Source of the DNA: UBA1479 sp048263775
Lineage (GTDB): Bacteria; Pseudomonadota; Alphaproteobacteria; Rhodospirillales; Casp-alpha2
DNA: 64,000 nt
Assembly: GCA_048263775.1 (NCBI GenBank)
Contig: JBLXDU010000013.1
Coordinates: 43,367-107,366 of the forward strand
Reading direction: 5' to 3'
How positions within the stretch are numbered: the first letter of the stretch is position 1; each line of letters opens with the position of its first letter. This document shows, one piece after another, positions 39,672-47,833 of this stretch. The notes beneath the pieces are model-generated. The model made no database searches and had not been told where the DNA came from. It worked only from the letters and a program-made list of their open reading frames with translations. The position numbers and the translations under genes were made by a program.

Positions 39672-41155
39672 TGGCCCGCAGCGTAATTGTCGTCGACCGG
39701 CTGTCCGATTGGCGCTGGAATCAGGAAGGCCTGAACATCCAGACGGTCGATGCCTTCATCGCGGAAAAGCGCACGCCGAACAAACGGCCCCTGCGCGTGA
39801 TCAACCTGTGCCGCAGGTACAAGTATCTGTCGGCCGGATATTATTGTTCATTGCTGTCGGAATCCCGCGGCGACCTGCCCATGCCGACGGTGGTCGACAT
39901 CATCGATTTGGACAAGCGGGGATCCTACGCCTATGCGGTCCCCGATCTGGAACGCATCCTGCACGCGACGATGAAGCGACTGGCCAGCCCGCCCACGACC
40001 GGGTTCGCACTGCATGTGTTTTTCGGACGACCCGACGATGCGCGGTTCCGCCGGCTTGCCGCCGAAGTCTTCGATGCCTTCCGCTATCCGATCCTGGAAA
40101 TCCAGATCGTGCGCGACAAGCGCTGGCGGATTCAGGCGATCCACCCGCTCGGCATCAACAAGATCAACGCCGACTTGGAGGCCGTCTTCGAAGATGCACT
40201 GCGCACCTATGTCCGCGTGCCCGCGTCGCAGCGCAAAAGCCGCCCTTCGGCGCTTTACGAACTCGCCGTTCTGGTCGATCCCAACGAGCGGCTGGCACCG
40301 TCTGACGAGGTGGCGCTGAAGCGTCTGGCCAAGGCCGGGGCAGACCAGCGGGTCGAGGTCGAATTCATCACCGCAAAGGACATCCAGCGCATCCCCGAAT
40401 TCGACGCCCTGTTCATTCGCGAGACGACGGCCCTGAACCACCATACCTTCCGCTTTTCCCGCAAGGCCGAGGTCGAAGGCATTCCGGTGATCGACGATCC
40501 GCGCTCGATCCTGCGCTGCACCAACAAGGTCTATTTGTCGGAAGCCTTGAAGGCGGCCAACGTGCCGACGCCGCGCACGGAATTGCTCAACCGTTCGACC
40601 TTCAACGACAAGCGGCTGGCCGAAATCGAAGCCATGATGGGCTACCCGGTGGTTCTGAAAATTCCCGACGGCGCTTTTTCCCGCGGGGTCGAAAAGGCCG
40701 AAAACCGGGAGGATTTCCTGCGCCATGCGGAAGGCCTGTTCGAACGCTCCCGCGTGATCCTGGCCCAGGAATACATGTACACACCTTATGATTGGCGGAT
40801 CGGCCTGATCGGTGGAGAGCCCTTGTTCGCCTGCCAGTATTTCATGTCGCGCTCGCACTGGCAGATCTACCGCCATGTCGACAGCCAAAAATCCGTTTCC
40901 GGCGCGTGGGAAACCATGCCGATCGACGCGGCCCCCCCTGTGGTGGTCGAGACCGCACGCCGCGCCGCCGCCCTGATCGGCGACGGGCTCTACGGCGTGG
41001 ACCTGAAGGAAACGGAGGCCGGCGTGTTCGTGATCGAAGTCAACGACAACCCCAACATTGACGGCGGGGTCGAGGACAAGGTCCTGAAGGGCGTCCTTTA
41101 CGAGCGCGTGATCCAGGAATTCACCCGCCGCATCGACAAGGCCAGAAGCGGCTGA
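39671..41155 (+). CDS. RimK-family ATP-grasp peptide ligase
   Basis: A 494-residue protein. The N-terminal ~270 residues are a distinct domain (RSVIVVDRLSDWRWNQEG; RYKYLSAGYYCSLLSESRG) found in this RimK-related branch. The C-terminal ~210 residues form the ATP-grasp fold: MGYPVVLKIPDGAFSRGV (lysine and small-residue ATP loop), ILAQEYMYTPYDWRIGLIGG, then VFVIEVNDNPNIDGG (Glu and Asn metal ligands). It should join an amino group to a carboxylate using ATP. It is translationally coupled (TGATG) to the GNAT-C39 gene, which probably supplies acetylation and amide hydrolysis of the same product. The substrate is unknown. Confidence 0.85.
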   Translation: MARSVIVVDRLSDWRWNQEGLNIQTVDAFIAEKRTPNKRPLRVINLCRRYKYLSAGYYCSLLSESRGDLPMPTVVDIIDLDKRGSYAYAVPDLERILHATMKRLASPPTTGFALHVFFGRPDDARFRRLAAEVFDAFRYPILEIQIVRDKRWRIQAIHPLGINKINADLEAVFEDALRTYVRVPASQRKSRPSALYELAVLVDPNERLAPSDEVALKRLAKAGADQRVEVEFITAKDIQRIPEFDALFIRETTALNHHTFRFSRKAEVEGIPVIDDPRSILRCTNKVYLSEALKAANVPTPRTELLNRSTFNDKRLAEIEAMMGYPVVLKIPDGAFSRGVEKAENREDFLRHAEGLFERSRVILAQEYMYTPYDWRIGLIGGEPLFACQYFMSRSHWQIYRHVDSQKSVSGAWETMPIDAAPPVVVETARRAAALIGDGLYGVDLKETEAGVFVIEVNDNPNIDGGVEDKVLKGVLYERVIQEFTRRIDKARSG

Positions 41156-41938
41156 TCACGCCGCCGGCGGCATCCATCCGGACCAGCACTGGTCGTTGAA
41201 GGGCTCCATATGGGCGGCCTTGTAGGCAGGGCGTGCCTTGATCGCCGCCCACCATTTGGCGGCATGGGGCCGCTTGTTCGCTGAGACCTCGACCGGCGCC
41301 AGTTCCTCCGTGCGGATGACGTAGGGTGCGGCGGCGATGTCGGCCAGGGAATAGGCATCGCCGGTGACGAAGCCGGTTTTGGCGATGCGCGCCTCGATGC
41401 GGTCCATCATGTCGCGCAGAATGTCCAGCGCCGCCTCCAGCTCTTCCGCCGTATAGGGATCACGGGCCATGCGATACCACACGTGCTTGCGGTTGGCGGT
41501 CGGGATGGCGGCAAGACGGCGTTCCAGTTCTTCGTCCGACCATTCGCGGGCCATGGGGTGGAAGTGGTGCATCCAGTTGTGCTTCTGGATCGCCGGCAGG
41601 CAGGTGTCGTCGATGTATTTCCCCCACAGCCGCATGTCGTGCAGCAGCATCGGGTCCGTCGGCCGTAACGGCGGCGTGGGATAGGTCTCATCCAGGTATT
41701 CGTTGATGAAGTTGCTTTCGACCAGCGGATGACCGTCGACCATCAGCGCCGGCACGATGCCCGACGGATTGAGTTTCTTGTACCAGTCTGAATGGTGTTC
41801 GAACTTATTCAGGTCGACGATCTTGGCGTCGAAGGTCAGGCCTTTTTCGTAAAGGCACATGCGCACCTTGCGCGACGCGGAAGAAGCCCAGGCATGATAA
41901 AGCACGAGGCTGGGCCCCGGCGAGGTCGTGGTGGTCAT
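41156..41938 (-). CDS. Glutathione S-transferase family protein
   Basis: A 260-residue GST. The N-terminal thioredoxin fold includes LVLYHAWASSASRKVRMCLYEKG, with Ser as the probable catalytic residue, and PSGIVPALMVDGHPLVESNFINEYLDE (the cis-Pro and E-S glutathione-binding loop). The all-helical C-terminal domain ends GDAYSLADIAAAPYV. AAGGA precedes the ATG. It converges on the RimK gene with no gap. Substrate unknown. Confidence 0.88.
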   Translation of the reverse strand: MTTTTSPGPSLVLYHAWASSASRKVRMCLYEKGLTFDAKIVDLNKFEHHSDWYKKLNPSGIVPALMVDGHPLVESNFINEYLDETYPTPPLRPTDPMLLHDMRLWGKYIDDTCLPAIQKHNWMHHFHPMAREWSDEELERRLAAIPTANRKHVWYRMARDPYTAEELEAALDILRDMMDRIEARIAKTGFVTGDAYSLADIAAAPYVIRTEELAPVEVSANKRPHAAKWWAAIKARPAYKAAHMEPFNDQCWSGWMPPAA

Positions 41939-41980
41939 GGTGTTCTGCTGGTCCTTGTGGTTGGAAAGAGGGTCGGTTGG

Positions 41981-42418
41981 TCAGGCGGTCATGCCGGTGA
42001 TGTAGTCGCGCATGGCGGCGGCGTCGGATTCGATTTCGTCCATGCGTTCCTTGACCACGTCGCCGATGGAAATCAGGCCGGTCATCTTGCCGTTTTCGGC
42101 CACCGGAAGGTGGCGGATGCGGCGCTGGGTCATCATACTCATCAGCACGTTGATGCGGTCTTCCGGCTTGCAGGTGATGACGTTGGCGGTCATGGCCTCG
42201 GTCACCGGGCGGGTGAGGGCGCCGGGTCCTTCCGTGCCGATGACGCGCACGATGTCGCGTTCCGACAGGATTCCGTTGATGGTGCTGCCGTCGTCGGATA
42301 CGACGATGGCGCCGATCCGGGCTTCGGCCAGAGTGCGCGCGGCCTCGCCGATGGTGGCCCCGGTGGGGATGGTGGTGACGGCGCTGCCCTTGCGTTCAAG
42401 GATATGTTTCACGTTCAT
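41981..42418 (-). CDS. Protein with two CBS domains
   Basis: A 145-residue protein made of a CBS pair (Bateman module): the first at about 8-60 (TIPTGATIGEAARTLAEARIGAIVVSDD) and the second at about 75-130 (RINVLMSMMTQRRIRHLPVAENGK; GLISIGDVVK). Such modules bind adenosine nucleotides and often sense energy state; free-standing ones are common in alphaproteobacteria. GGGAG fixes ATG 42418. It lies between two GST genes on the same strand. Confidence 0.9.
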   Translation of the reverse strand: MNVKHILERKGSAVTTIPTGATIGEAARTLAEARIGAIVVSDDGSTINGILSERDIVRVIGTEGPGALTRPVTEAMTANVITCKPEDRINVLMSMMTQRRIRHLPVAENGKMTGLISIGDVVKERMDEIESDAAAMRDYITGMTA

Positions 42419-42522
42419 GGATGCGTCTCCCGTCTGGTCGCCCGGCCTTCGGCCGTGGGCGGGTTTCATCCAGTATACCGTAAATTAGAAGGTTCAGATA
42501 CGCGGGCGGTCGGGCAGGGGCC

Positions 42523-43146
42523 TCAGGTGAAATCGCGCTGGGTGATCGGGACATAGGCGGGCAATTCGCGGAACCGGCCGATCCAGGCCGTGACGTTGGG
42601 GTAAGCATCCAGGTCATAGCCGCCCTCAGGCGCCACATGAGTATAGCCGTAGAGCGCGATGTCGGCGATGGTCGGTCCATCCCCGACCAGCCACGGTCCG
42701 GCCGCCAGGCCCTGTTCCAAGACGCCCAATGCCGCATGGCCCTGGTCCAGTTTGGCCGGCAATTGCGCCTGTTGGATTTCGGTCAACGGCGTGTCCTGTT
42801 CGGTCAACCAGAACCGGCGCACGGCGATGGTGGGTTCCAGAGTGTATTGTTCGAAGAACATCCACTGCAGAACTTTGGCGCGGGCCCAGGGATCATCGGG
42901 CAGGAACGGCGTTCCTTGGGCCAGAAAATTCAGGATCGCCCCTGATTCAGAAAGACAGCGGCCGTCTTCCAATTCAAGCACCGGAATGCGGCCGTTCGGA
43001 TTGAGATTGGCCAGGAAATCGGGTGTGCGGGTTTCTCCCTTGGTGACGTCGTATTCGACCAGGGTGAAGGGGCGGCCGAGAAAGCGCAGCATCAGCCGAC
43101 ATTTGTAGCCATTGCCCGAAGGCAGAAAATCGTGGAGCGTGATCAT
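42523..43146 (-). CDS. Glutathione S-transferase family protein
   Basis: A 207-residue GST of the beta/theta-like type. The N-terminal fold shows DFLPSGNGYKCRLMLRFLG with Ser near the catalytic position, NPNGRIPVLELEDGRCLSESGAILNFL (cis-Pro and the E-S pair), and the C-terminal domain holds GPTIADIALYGYTHVAPEGGYDL. It is not a close copy of the GST at 41156. Substrate unknown. Confidence 0.9.
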   Translation of the reverse strand: MITLHDFLPSGNGYKCRLMLRFLGRPFTLVEYDVTKGETRTPDFLANLNPNGRIPVLELEDGRCLSESGAILNFLAQGTPFLPDDPWARAKVLQWMFFEQYTLEPTIAVRRFWLTEQDTPLTEIQQAQLPAKLDQGHAALGVLEQGLAAGPWLVGDGPTIADIALYGYTHVAPEGGYDLDAYPNVTAWIGRFRELPAYVPITQRDFT

Positions 43147-43194
43147 GATGAAACCCTATCCGGGGTATCTGACCCGCGCAATTGAAGAAGTGTC

Positions 43195-43692
43195 ATGCGC
43201 CGATTGATCTTTCTCATGTGTCTTGTTGCCGCCTTGGCGACGGGCGATGTGCCGCGACCGGCCCGTGCGGCGGACCTGCCGGCGACGGCGACGACCCTCG
43301 ACTTGCTGCGGGCCGTCGCCGCGGGCGATCAGGTGTTACTGACCCAACTGTTGCTGGCGGGGGCCGATCCCAACGTGGTCGGCACGGACTGGCGGGGCCC
43401 TCTTCATCATGCAGTGCTGTTGGGGCGGCTTGATATGGTGACCGTGCTTGTTCGCGCCGGGGCGCGGGTCGACTGGCAGGACGTGGACAAGGTCACGCCC
43501 CTGATTCTGGCCGCCCATGGCAATTATCCCGAGATTGCCGAATACCTGATCCTGGCGGGTGCGGGCCCCCTGATTGCGGACCGCTGGGGACGCAGGGCTC
43601 TGGACTACGCGTTGATGAGGGGTAAGAATGATCCCGTCGCCCGGATGTTGCGCCGGGCGGAGATCAACCGGCCCACCCATAAAAACAAATAA
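43195..43692 (+). CDS. Secreted ankyrin-repeat protein
   Basis: A 165-residue protein with an N-terminal signal peptide (RRLIFLMCLVAALATG, cleavage near ARAA). The mature part has three to four ankyrin repeats (LLRAVAAGDQVLLTQLLLAGADPNV; GPLHHAVLLGRLDMVTVLVRAGARVD; TPLILAAHGNYPEIAEYLILAGAGP; RALDYALMRGKNDPVARML). It probably forms a periplasmic binding scaffold. GAAGAAG lies upstream. No partner is obvious among the neighbours. Confidence 0.88.
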   Translation: MRRLIFLMCLVAALATGDVPRPARAADLPATATTLDLLRAVAAGDQVLLTQLLLAGADPNVVGTDWRGPLHHAVLLGRLDMVTVLVRAGARVDWQDVDKVTPLILAAHGNYPEIAEYLILAGAGPLIADRWGRRALDYALMRGKNDPVARMLRRAEINRPTHKNK

Positions 43693-43727
43693 CGGGCCGT
43701 ATCGGTTCAAGCATGGGAGGCCTCTAA

Positions 43728-44600
43728 ATGAGCCGCGACTATCCTTTCCAAGTGCAATCGCTGACCGGGGCCATGGGCGCCCGGATTTCCGGCGTCAATC
43801 TGTCCGAAGACCTCGACGCTGAAACCTTTGCCGCCGTCACCGCTGCGCTGCATGAATATTTGGTGCTGGTATTCCCTGGCCAGGATCTGACGCCCGCGGA
43901 ACAAAGCCGATTTTCCCAGCGTTTCGGGCCGGCGGAACCGCATCCTTACGGGTCCCGGGCCGGCGTGAACAACGAACATCCCGAGGTCATCGTGCTGGAA
44001 ACCAAGCCGGGCCGCCGGGGCGCGCGCAACGATTTCTGGCATTCCGACATCTCGGCCTCGGAACAGCCGCCGGCGCTGTCGTTGCTGCACGCGCGTATTG
44101 TGCCCGAAGGCCGCGGCGACACCATGTTCTGCAATATGTACCGGGCGCTGGAGACCCTGTCGCCGGCCATGCAGGACATGTTGCGCGGGCTCGACGCCAT
44201 GCATTCTCCGGACGCCATCCGGCGGCGTAATCTGGCCGAACCGGACACGGATTCACCGCAGATTCCGGCGAACCTGGCTTCGTTCCGCCACCCGGTGGTG
44301 CGCACCCATCCGGGCACGGGGCGCGACGCGCTTTACGTCAACACCTTCTTCACCACGAACTTCGTGGACATGACGATGGAAGAAAGCCGGCCGTTGCTGG
44401 ACTTCCTGATGACGCATGCAACGCAGCCGGAAAATATCTATCGCCACCGCTGGCAGGAAGGCGATCTGGTGATGTGGGACAACCGTGCGACCATGCATTA
44501 CGCCGTGCGTGATTACGACGAAAACATGCCCCGGCGCATGCACCGCACGACGGCGGGTGGTGATCGGCCGTTCCTGAAGGACCGGGCGACGGCAGCCTGA
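43728..44600 (+). CDS. TauD/TfdA-family dioxygenase
   Basis: A 290-residue Fe(II)/2-oxoglutarate-dependent oxygenase. The metal HxD is in FWHSDISASEQPP, the distal His in WDNRATMHYAVRDYDE, and the 2-oxoglutarate Arg in RRMHRTT. The N-terminal GARISGVNLSEDLDAETF is typical of TauD/TfdA. GGGAGG precedes the ATG. It could release sulfite from taurine or attack an aryloxyacid; an alkylsulfonate-type ABC importer is encoded 33 kb away, not adjacent. The substrate is not assigned. Confidence 0.9.
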   Translation: MSRDYPFQVQSLTGAMGARISGVNLSEDLDAETFAAVTAALHEYLVLVFPGQDLTPAEQSRFSQRFGPAEPHPYGSRAGVNNEHPEVIVLETKPGRRGARNDFWHSDISASEQPPALSLLHARIVPEGRGDTMFCNMYRALETLSPAMQDMLRGLDAMHSPDAIRRRNLAEPDTDSPQIPANLASFRHPVVRTHPGTGRDALYVNTFFTTNFVDMTMEESRPLLDFLMTHATQPENIYRHRWQEGDLVMWDNRATMHYAVRDYDENMPRRMHRTTAGGDRPFLKDRATAA

Positions 44601-44628
44601 TCCACAGGTTGATTAGGGACCGGGAAAG

Positions 44629-45189
44629 TTAGGGGAGCGAGGCGGCGTCGAGCGGCCCGAAGACTTCTTCGAAGAAGGCTGTCAGGTCGGCGTCCGGATT
44701 GACGTGTTCGAACTTGAACACGCCGACGCCGTTGGTGACCGTGATGCCGTCGTTAGAACAAGGCAGGCGCAGGATCACCGTGCGCCCCCGATATCCGGCA
44801 AGGGTTTCGAACTGCTTGACCTCGCAATGTGGGGCCATCTCGTGCGTCAACCGGCCGCAGCCGCCGCGCGCACTCAGGCCGATGGCCTTGGGCGGTACTT
44901 CGATGGGGGAGCAGCCCGTGTAATCCGCGCCGAACGCCTGGGTCAACCCAGGCCCCCAGAAGCGATAGACCGAGGCAAGCGGTTCCGGCGTGATATCGGT
45001 GATATTCATGAAGCGGACGGTTTCCGGGTCCAGCGCGGCCAGGTCGAACTCAGACAGCGCCGGCGCCGCTCTGTCGCCGCGCAGGCATTGCCAATAATCC
45101 AGAACCTCACGGTGGAAGGTCGGAAGATTATTTCCCGCCTCAAGAAACGTCGATTTGATGCGGACGGAGTTACCCACGGATGTGTTCAC
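44629..45189 (-). CDS. PAS-domain protein (PAS_5-like, single domain)
   Basis: About 186 residues. After an N-terminal helix (FHREVLDYWQCLRGDRAAP) comes a PAS-like core: LSEFDLAALDPETVRFMNITDI, YRFWGPGLTQAFGADYTGCSP and CEVKQFETLAGYRGRTVILRLP. This layout resembles single-PAS proteins (PAS_5 group) abundant in Rhodospirillales, which are usually of unknown function. The start is GTG 45189 (AAGG 8 bases before it); TTG 45192 is possible. No effector domain is attached. It is divergent from the ArsR gene. Confidence 0.7.
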   Translation of the reverse strand: MNTSVGNSVRIKSTFLEAGNNLPTFHREVLDYWQCLRGDRAAPALSEFDLAALDPETVRFMNITDITPEPLASVYRFWGPGLTQAFGADYTGCSPIEVPPKAIGLSARGGCGRLTHEMAPHCEVKQFETLAGYRGRTVILRLPCSNDGITVTNGVGVFKFEHVNPDADLTAFFEEVFGPLDAASLP

Positions 45190-45346
45190 CAAAGTTGCCT
45201 TGTCAGAATGGAACTTCTGTCAATTCAGACGCAATCATTGTGCCAGTTCCGCCTGCCCGGATACACCGGACATAAGATATAGAGCCAGAAATTCTCGGTA
45301 TGGATGAATGCAGAAACATTAGGGGAGGAAGCAGAAAAAAATAATT

Positions 45347-45366
45347 CGATAATTCTAGAAATATCG
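45347..45366. promoter_or_regulatory. Near-perfect 20-bp operator palindrome for the ArsR gene
   Basis: CGATAATTCTAGAAATATCG is a dyad with nine of ten pairs matched (only the sixth/fifteenth positions fail). It lies 37 bases before the ArsR-family ATG at 45403, in an AT-rich pocket. ArsR-type repressors typically bind such imperfect palindromes over their own promoter. Confidence 0.65.
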
Positions 45367-45402
45367 TTGAAAATCCCGCCCATGATGCCTAATCTTGGCG
45401 CC

Positions 45403-45732
45403 ATGGATACAGATCTTGCCGCCCGACAGCTTGCCGAACTGGGCAATCCGCACCGGCTTCTTGCCTTCCGTCTGCTGGTCAAGGCGGGGGCGGACGGCCT
45501 GTCCGTCGGCGAAATTCAGGAACATCTGCAGATTCCCGGTTCGACCCTGTCGCACCACGTGTCCCGCCTGGTCTGGGCGGGGTTGGTCGATCAGTCGCGG
45601 GAGGGCCGCACCCTGCGATGCCGCGCCAATTTCACCGCCATGCACGGCCTGATCGGTTTTCTCGCCGACGAATGCTGCACCGGCGTCACGACGACCTGCG
45701 CCGCGCCGGCGGCCAAGATCGTCACCCCCTGA
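45403..45732 (+). CDS. ArsR-family metalloregulator-like repressor
   Basis: A 109-residue winged-helix protein. The fold is seen in ARQLAELGNPHRLLAFRLLVKAG, GEIQEHLQIPGSTLSHHVSRL (recognition helix) and GLVDQSREGRTLRCRA (wing). A C-terminal CC-x(n)-C cluster (DECCTGVTTTCAAP) could bind As(III) or another thiophilic metal; the usual ArsR helix-3 CVC motif is absent. Start ATG 45403 fits the domain; ATG 45382 is possible. A matching operator lies upstream. The permease gene follows by 16 bases, so arsenic control of export is the natural reading. Confidence 0.85.
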   Translation: MDTDLAARQLAELGNPHRLLAFRLLVKAGADGLSVGEIQEHLQIPGSTLSHHVSRLVWAGLVDQSREGRTLRCRANFTAMHGLIGFLADECCTGVTTTCAAPAAKIVTP

Positions 45733-45748
45733 TGACGAGAGACCTGTG

Positions 45749-46828
45749 ATGAGCGAAACAATTTTCACTCCGCCCCTGCAAACACCCGCCGATACGCCCG
45801 CATCTCCCCCCCGACCGAGACTGCTGGACCGCGTGAAGTGGATTGACCGCGTCCTTGCGGTCATTTTGGTGGTGATTTTCATTTTGGCGGTGCTCAATCG
45901 GGACCAGGCCGTCGCGAGCATCCTGTTCGTTGCGGATGCCTACGGCTTCATCGCGCCGTTCTTTTTGATGTCGGTGCTGGCCGCCGCCTGGACCAAGGCC
46001 ACCGGCCTGGATCGTCAGATCGCCCGCGCCTTCACCAGCCGGCCCATGACGGCGATCTTCCTGGCGGCACTGTTCGGCGCCTTTTCACCCTTCTGTTCCT
46101 GCGGGGTCGTGCCGATCATCGCCGGACTTCTGGGCGCCGGGGTGCCGTTGGCGCCGGTCATGGCGTTCTGGATCGCATCACCCCTCATGGACCCGCAAAT
46201 CTTCATCCTGATGGCAGCCGTGTTCGGCTTGCCGTTTACCTTGTTCAAGGCTGCTGCCGCGGTTGTCATGGGCCTGGGGGCGGGCTATGGCACGCATGTT
46301 CTGGTCGCCCGCGGGGCCTTTGCCGATCCCTTGAAGGGGGCGGTCACGTCATGCTGCGGGGCGCGCAAGAAGGCGCTTGAGGGCGCCCCGGTGGAATGGG
46401 GTTTCTGGCGTGACCGGGATCGCATGACCCTGTTCCGCGACGAAAGCCGGACCATCGGCTGGTTCCTGTTCAAATGGCTGACCCTGGCGTTCCTGATCGA
46501 AAGCCTGATGGTCACCTATATCCCGGCCGATCAGGTCGGACGCTGGCTCGGCGGTGGGGAATGGTGGACGATACCGGCCGCCGTGATGGTCGGCGTGCCT
46601 GCCTATCTCAACGGCTTCGCGGCGATTCCCACCATCGACGGGCTGATGGACTTGGGCATGGCACCGGGCCCGGCCATGGCCTTCATGATCGCCGGCGGTG
46701 TTACCTCAATCCCGGCCGCCATGGCCGTTTGGGCCCTGGTCAAGCGGGAAACCTTCCTGTGGTACATCGTGCTTGGGCTGGCCGGGTCACTGTTGGCCGG
46801 GATGCTGGCCCAGGCCATTCTCGGCTGA
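45749..46828 (+). CDS. arsP: ArsP-like permease
   Basis: A 359-residue membrane permease of the ArsP / DUF318 type with about eight membrane spans. The signature FSPFCSCGVVPIIAGLLGAGVPLAPVMAFWIASPLMDP includes the F-C-S-C-G core, where conserved Cys act in trivalent organoarsenical export in characterised members. A cytosolic loop has CCGARKK. The repeat half contains GVPAYLNGFAAIPTIDGLMDLGM. A GTG at 45746 directly before the ATG is an alternative. It follows the ArsR gene as one unit. The symbol rests on family resemblance, and substrates other than arsenicals are possible. Confidence 0.8.
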   Translation: MSETIFTPPLQTPADTPASPPRPRLLDRVKWIDRVLAVILVVIFILAVLNRDQAVASILFVADAYGFIAPFFLMSVLAAAWTKATGLDRQIARAFTSRPMTAIFLAALFGAFSPFCSCGVVPIIAGLLGAGVPLAPVMAFWIASPLMDPQIFILMAAVFGLPFTLFKAAAAVVMGLGAGYGTHVLVARGAFADPLKGAVTSCCGARKKALEGAPVEWGFWRDRDRMTLFRDESRTIGWFLFKWLTLAFLIESLMVTYIPADQVGRWLGGGEWWTIPAAVMVGVPAYLNGFAAIPTIDGLMDLGMAPGPAMAFMIAGGVTSIPAAMAVWALVKRETFLWYIVLGLAGSLLAGMLAQAILG

Positions 46829-46982
46829 TTCTGCCGGATTTGGCGCGGCGAATGCCGTAATTTTTACGCCATTGTCGGGTTGCGGCGGCGACGCGGTGCA
46901 GGCAAGCTGTCCGCTGCCCGACCCTGTCGGCTGCTCCTATCGGCTCGCCGACCGCTGACACAAGTGACCCGAGGACCTGCCC

Positions 46983-47216
46983 ATGACAAGCGCCGAAACC
47001 AAGAAAACCGTCGCCGCGATCTCGTTTCACGACAACAAGAACCTGTCCATCGATATCGAGGACGTTGTCGGTATCGACATCGGCACGCCGCAGGAACTGA
47101 CGCCTGGCGTGTGGTTCGTTGATCTGATTATCCGTTCCGCCGTCGGCAACGTGTCGTTGCAGTTGACGTCGGACAGCCTGGAAAAACTGCAGGGAATCCA
47201 GTCGAGCGACCGCTAG
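46983..47216 (+). CDS. Hypothetical small protein
   Basis: A 77-residue beta-rich protein that I do not recognise (SIDIEDVVGIDIGTPQE; GVWFVDLIIRSAVGNVSLQL). GAGGA lies 7 bases before the ATG, and the codon pattern matches neighbouring genes. It has no signal peptide or membrane segment. It is convergent with the cupin-like gene at 47232. Confidence 0.65.
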   Translation: MTSAETKKTVAAISFHDNKNLSIDIEDVVGIDIGTPQELTPGVWFVDLIIRSAVGNVSLQLTSDSLEKLQGIQSSDR

Positions 47217-47231
47217 GCCGCCGGGCCTGGA

Positions 47232-47735
47232 TTAGGCCGGCACCAGGGGCGTGCGCTTGACGCCGTTCATGTTCATGCCCTCGATGCGGATCAGGCGCGT
47301 TTCGCTCTGCCGCTCCGGGCAGTGCACGTCGCCGACCTGATACACGCGGGCATCGCCCGGGACCATCTTATAGCTCTCGCGCTCCTTGACCTTGCCGGGC
47401 TTGTCGCCCTGGGGCGGCTCGACAATGTCGTATTCCGTCATCTTGGTTTCGCCGAAGGCCTGGCCGTAGATGGCCCAGGACGGGCCGTGATCGTGCGGGT
47501 TGCCGGTTTTGGCGCCCTTGTAAACATGGGTCAGGATGCAGAATCCCAGGTCCGGATCCTCATAAACGATCTTGCGTTCACCCTCGGCGTTTTCGCCCAG
47601 ATTGGCTTCGACGAACCCAGGGTCCTTCAGCGCCTTTTCCACGAGCTTGCGGCTTTCCTCAAGCTGAGCGGGGCTTTGCCCCTGGGTCAGAACCTGTTTC
47701 AGATCCTTGGCGAAGGCATCGAGTGAGTAGGTCAT
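47232..47735 (-). CDS. Cupin-fold protein (cysteine-dioxygenase-like)
   Basis: A 167-residue protein. After a helical N-terminal region (LDAFAKDLKQVLTQGQ) there is a cupin barrel: HDHGPSWAIYGQAFGETKMTEYDI (His-x-His metal motif, then G) and PGDARVYQVGDVHCPE (second motif with His). This suggests a mononuclear metal site as in cysteine dioxygenase relatives, but no thiol-dioxygenase signature beyond that is clear. Function unknown. It is divergent from an SDR gene. Confidence 0.7.
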   Translation of the reverse strand: MTYSLDAFAKDLKQVLTQGQSPAQLEESRKLVEKALKDPGFVEANLGENAEGERKIVYEDPDLGFCILTHVYKGAKTGNPHDHGPSWAIYGQAFGETKMTEYDIVEPPQGDKPGKVKERESYKMVPGDARVYQVGDVHCPERQSETRLIRIEGMNMNGVKRTPLVPA

Positions 47736-47798
47736 GGTGTCGAATCTCTCTGTTCGTCGGTGGGCGGTAGTTTATAAATCTATCACATCTCAAAAAAT

Positions 47799-47822
47799 GA
47801 TCTGCATCAAGATCTGCATCAA
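47799..47822 (+). repeat. Perfect 12-bp tandem repeat before SDR gene
   Basis: GATCTGCATCAA occurs twice head to tail and ends directly at the GGAGA ribosome binding site of the gene at 47834. It could be a tandem regulator site or a duplicated leader segment. Confidence 0.7.
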
Positions 47823-47833
47823 GGAGACATTCC

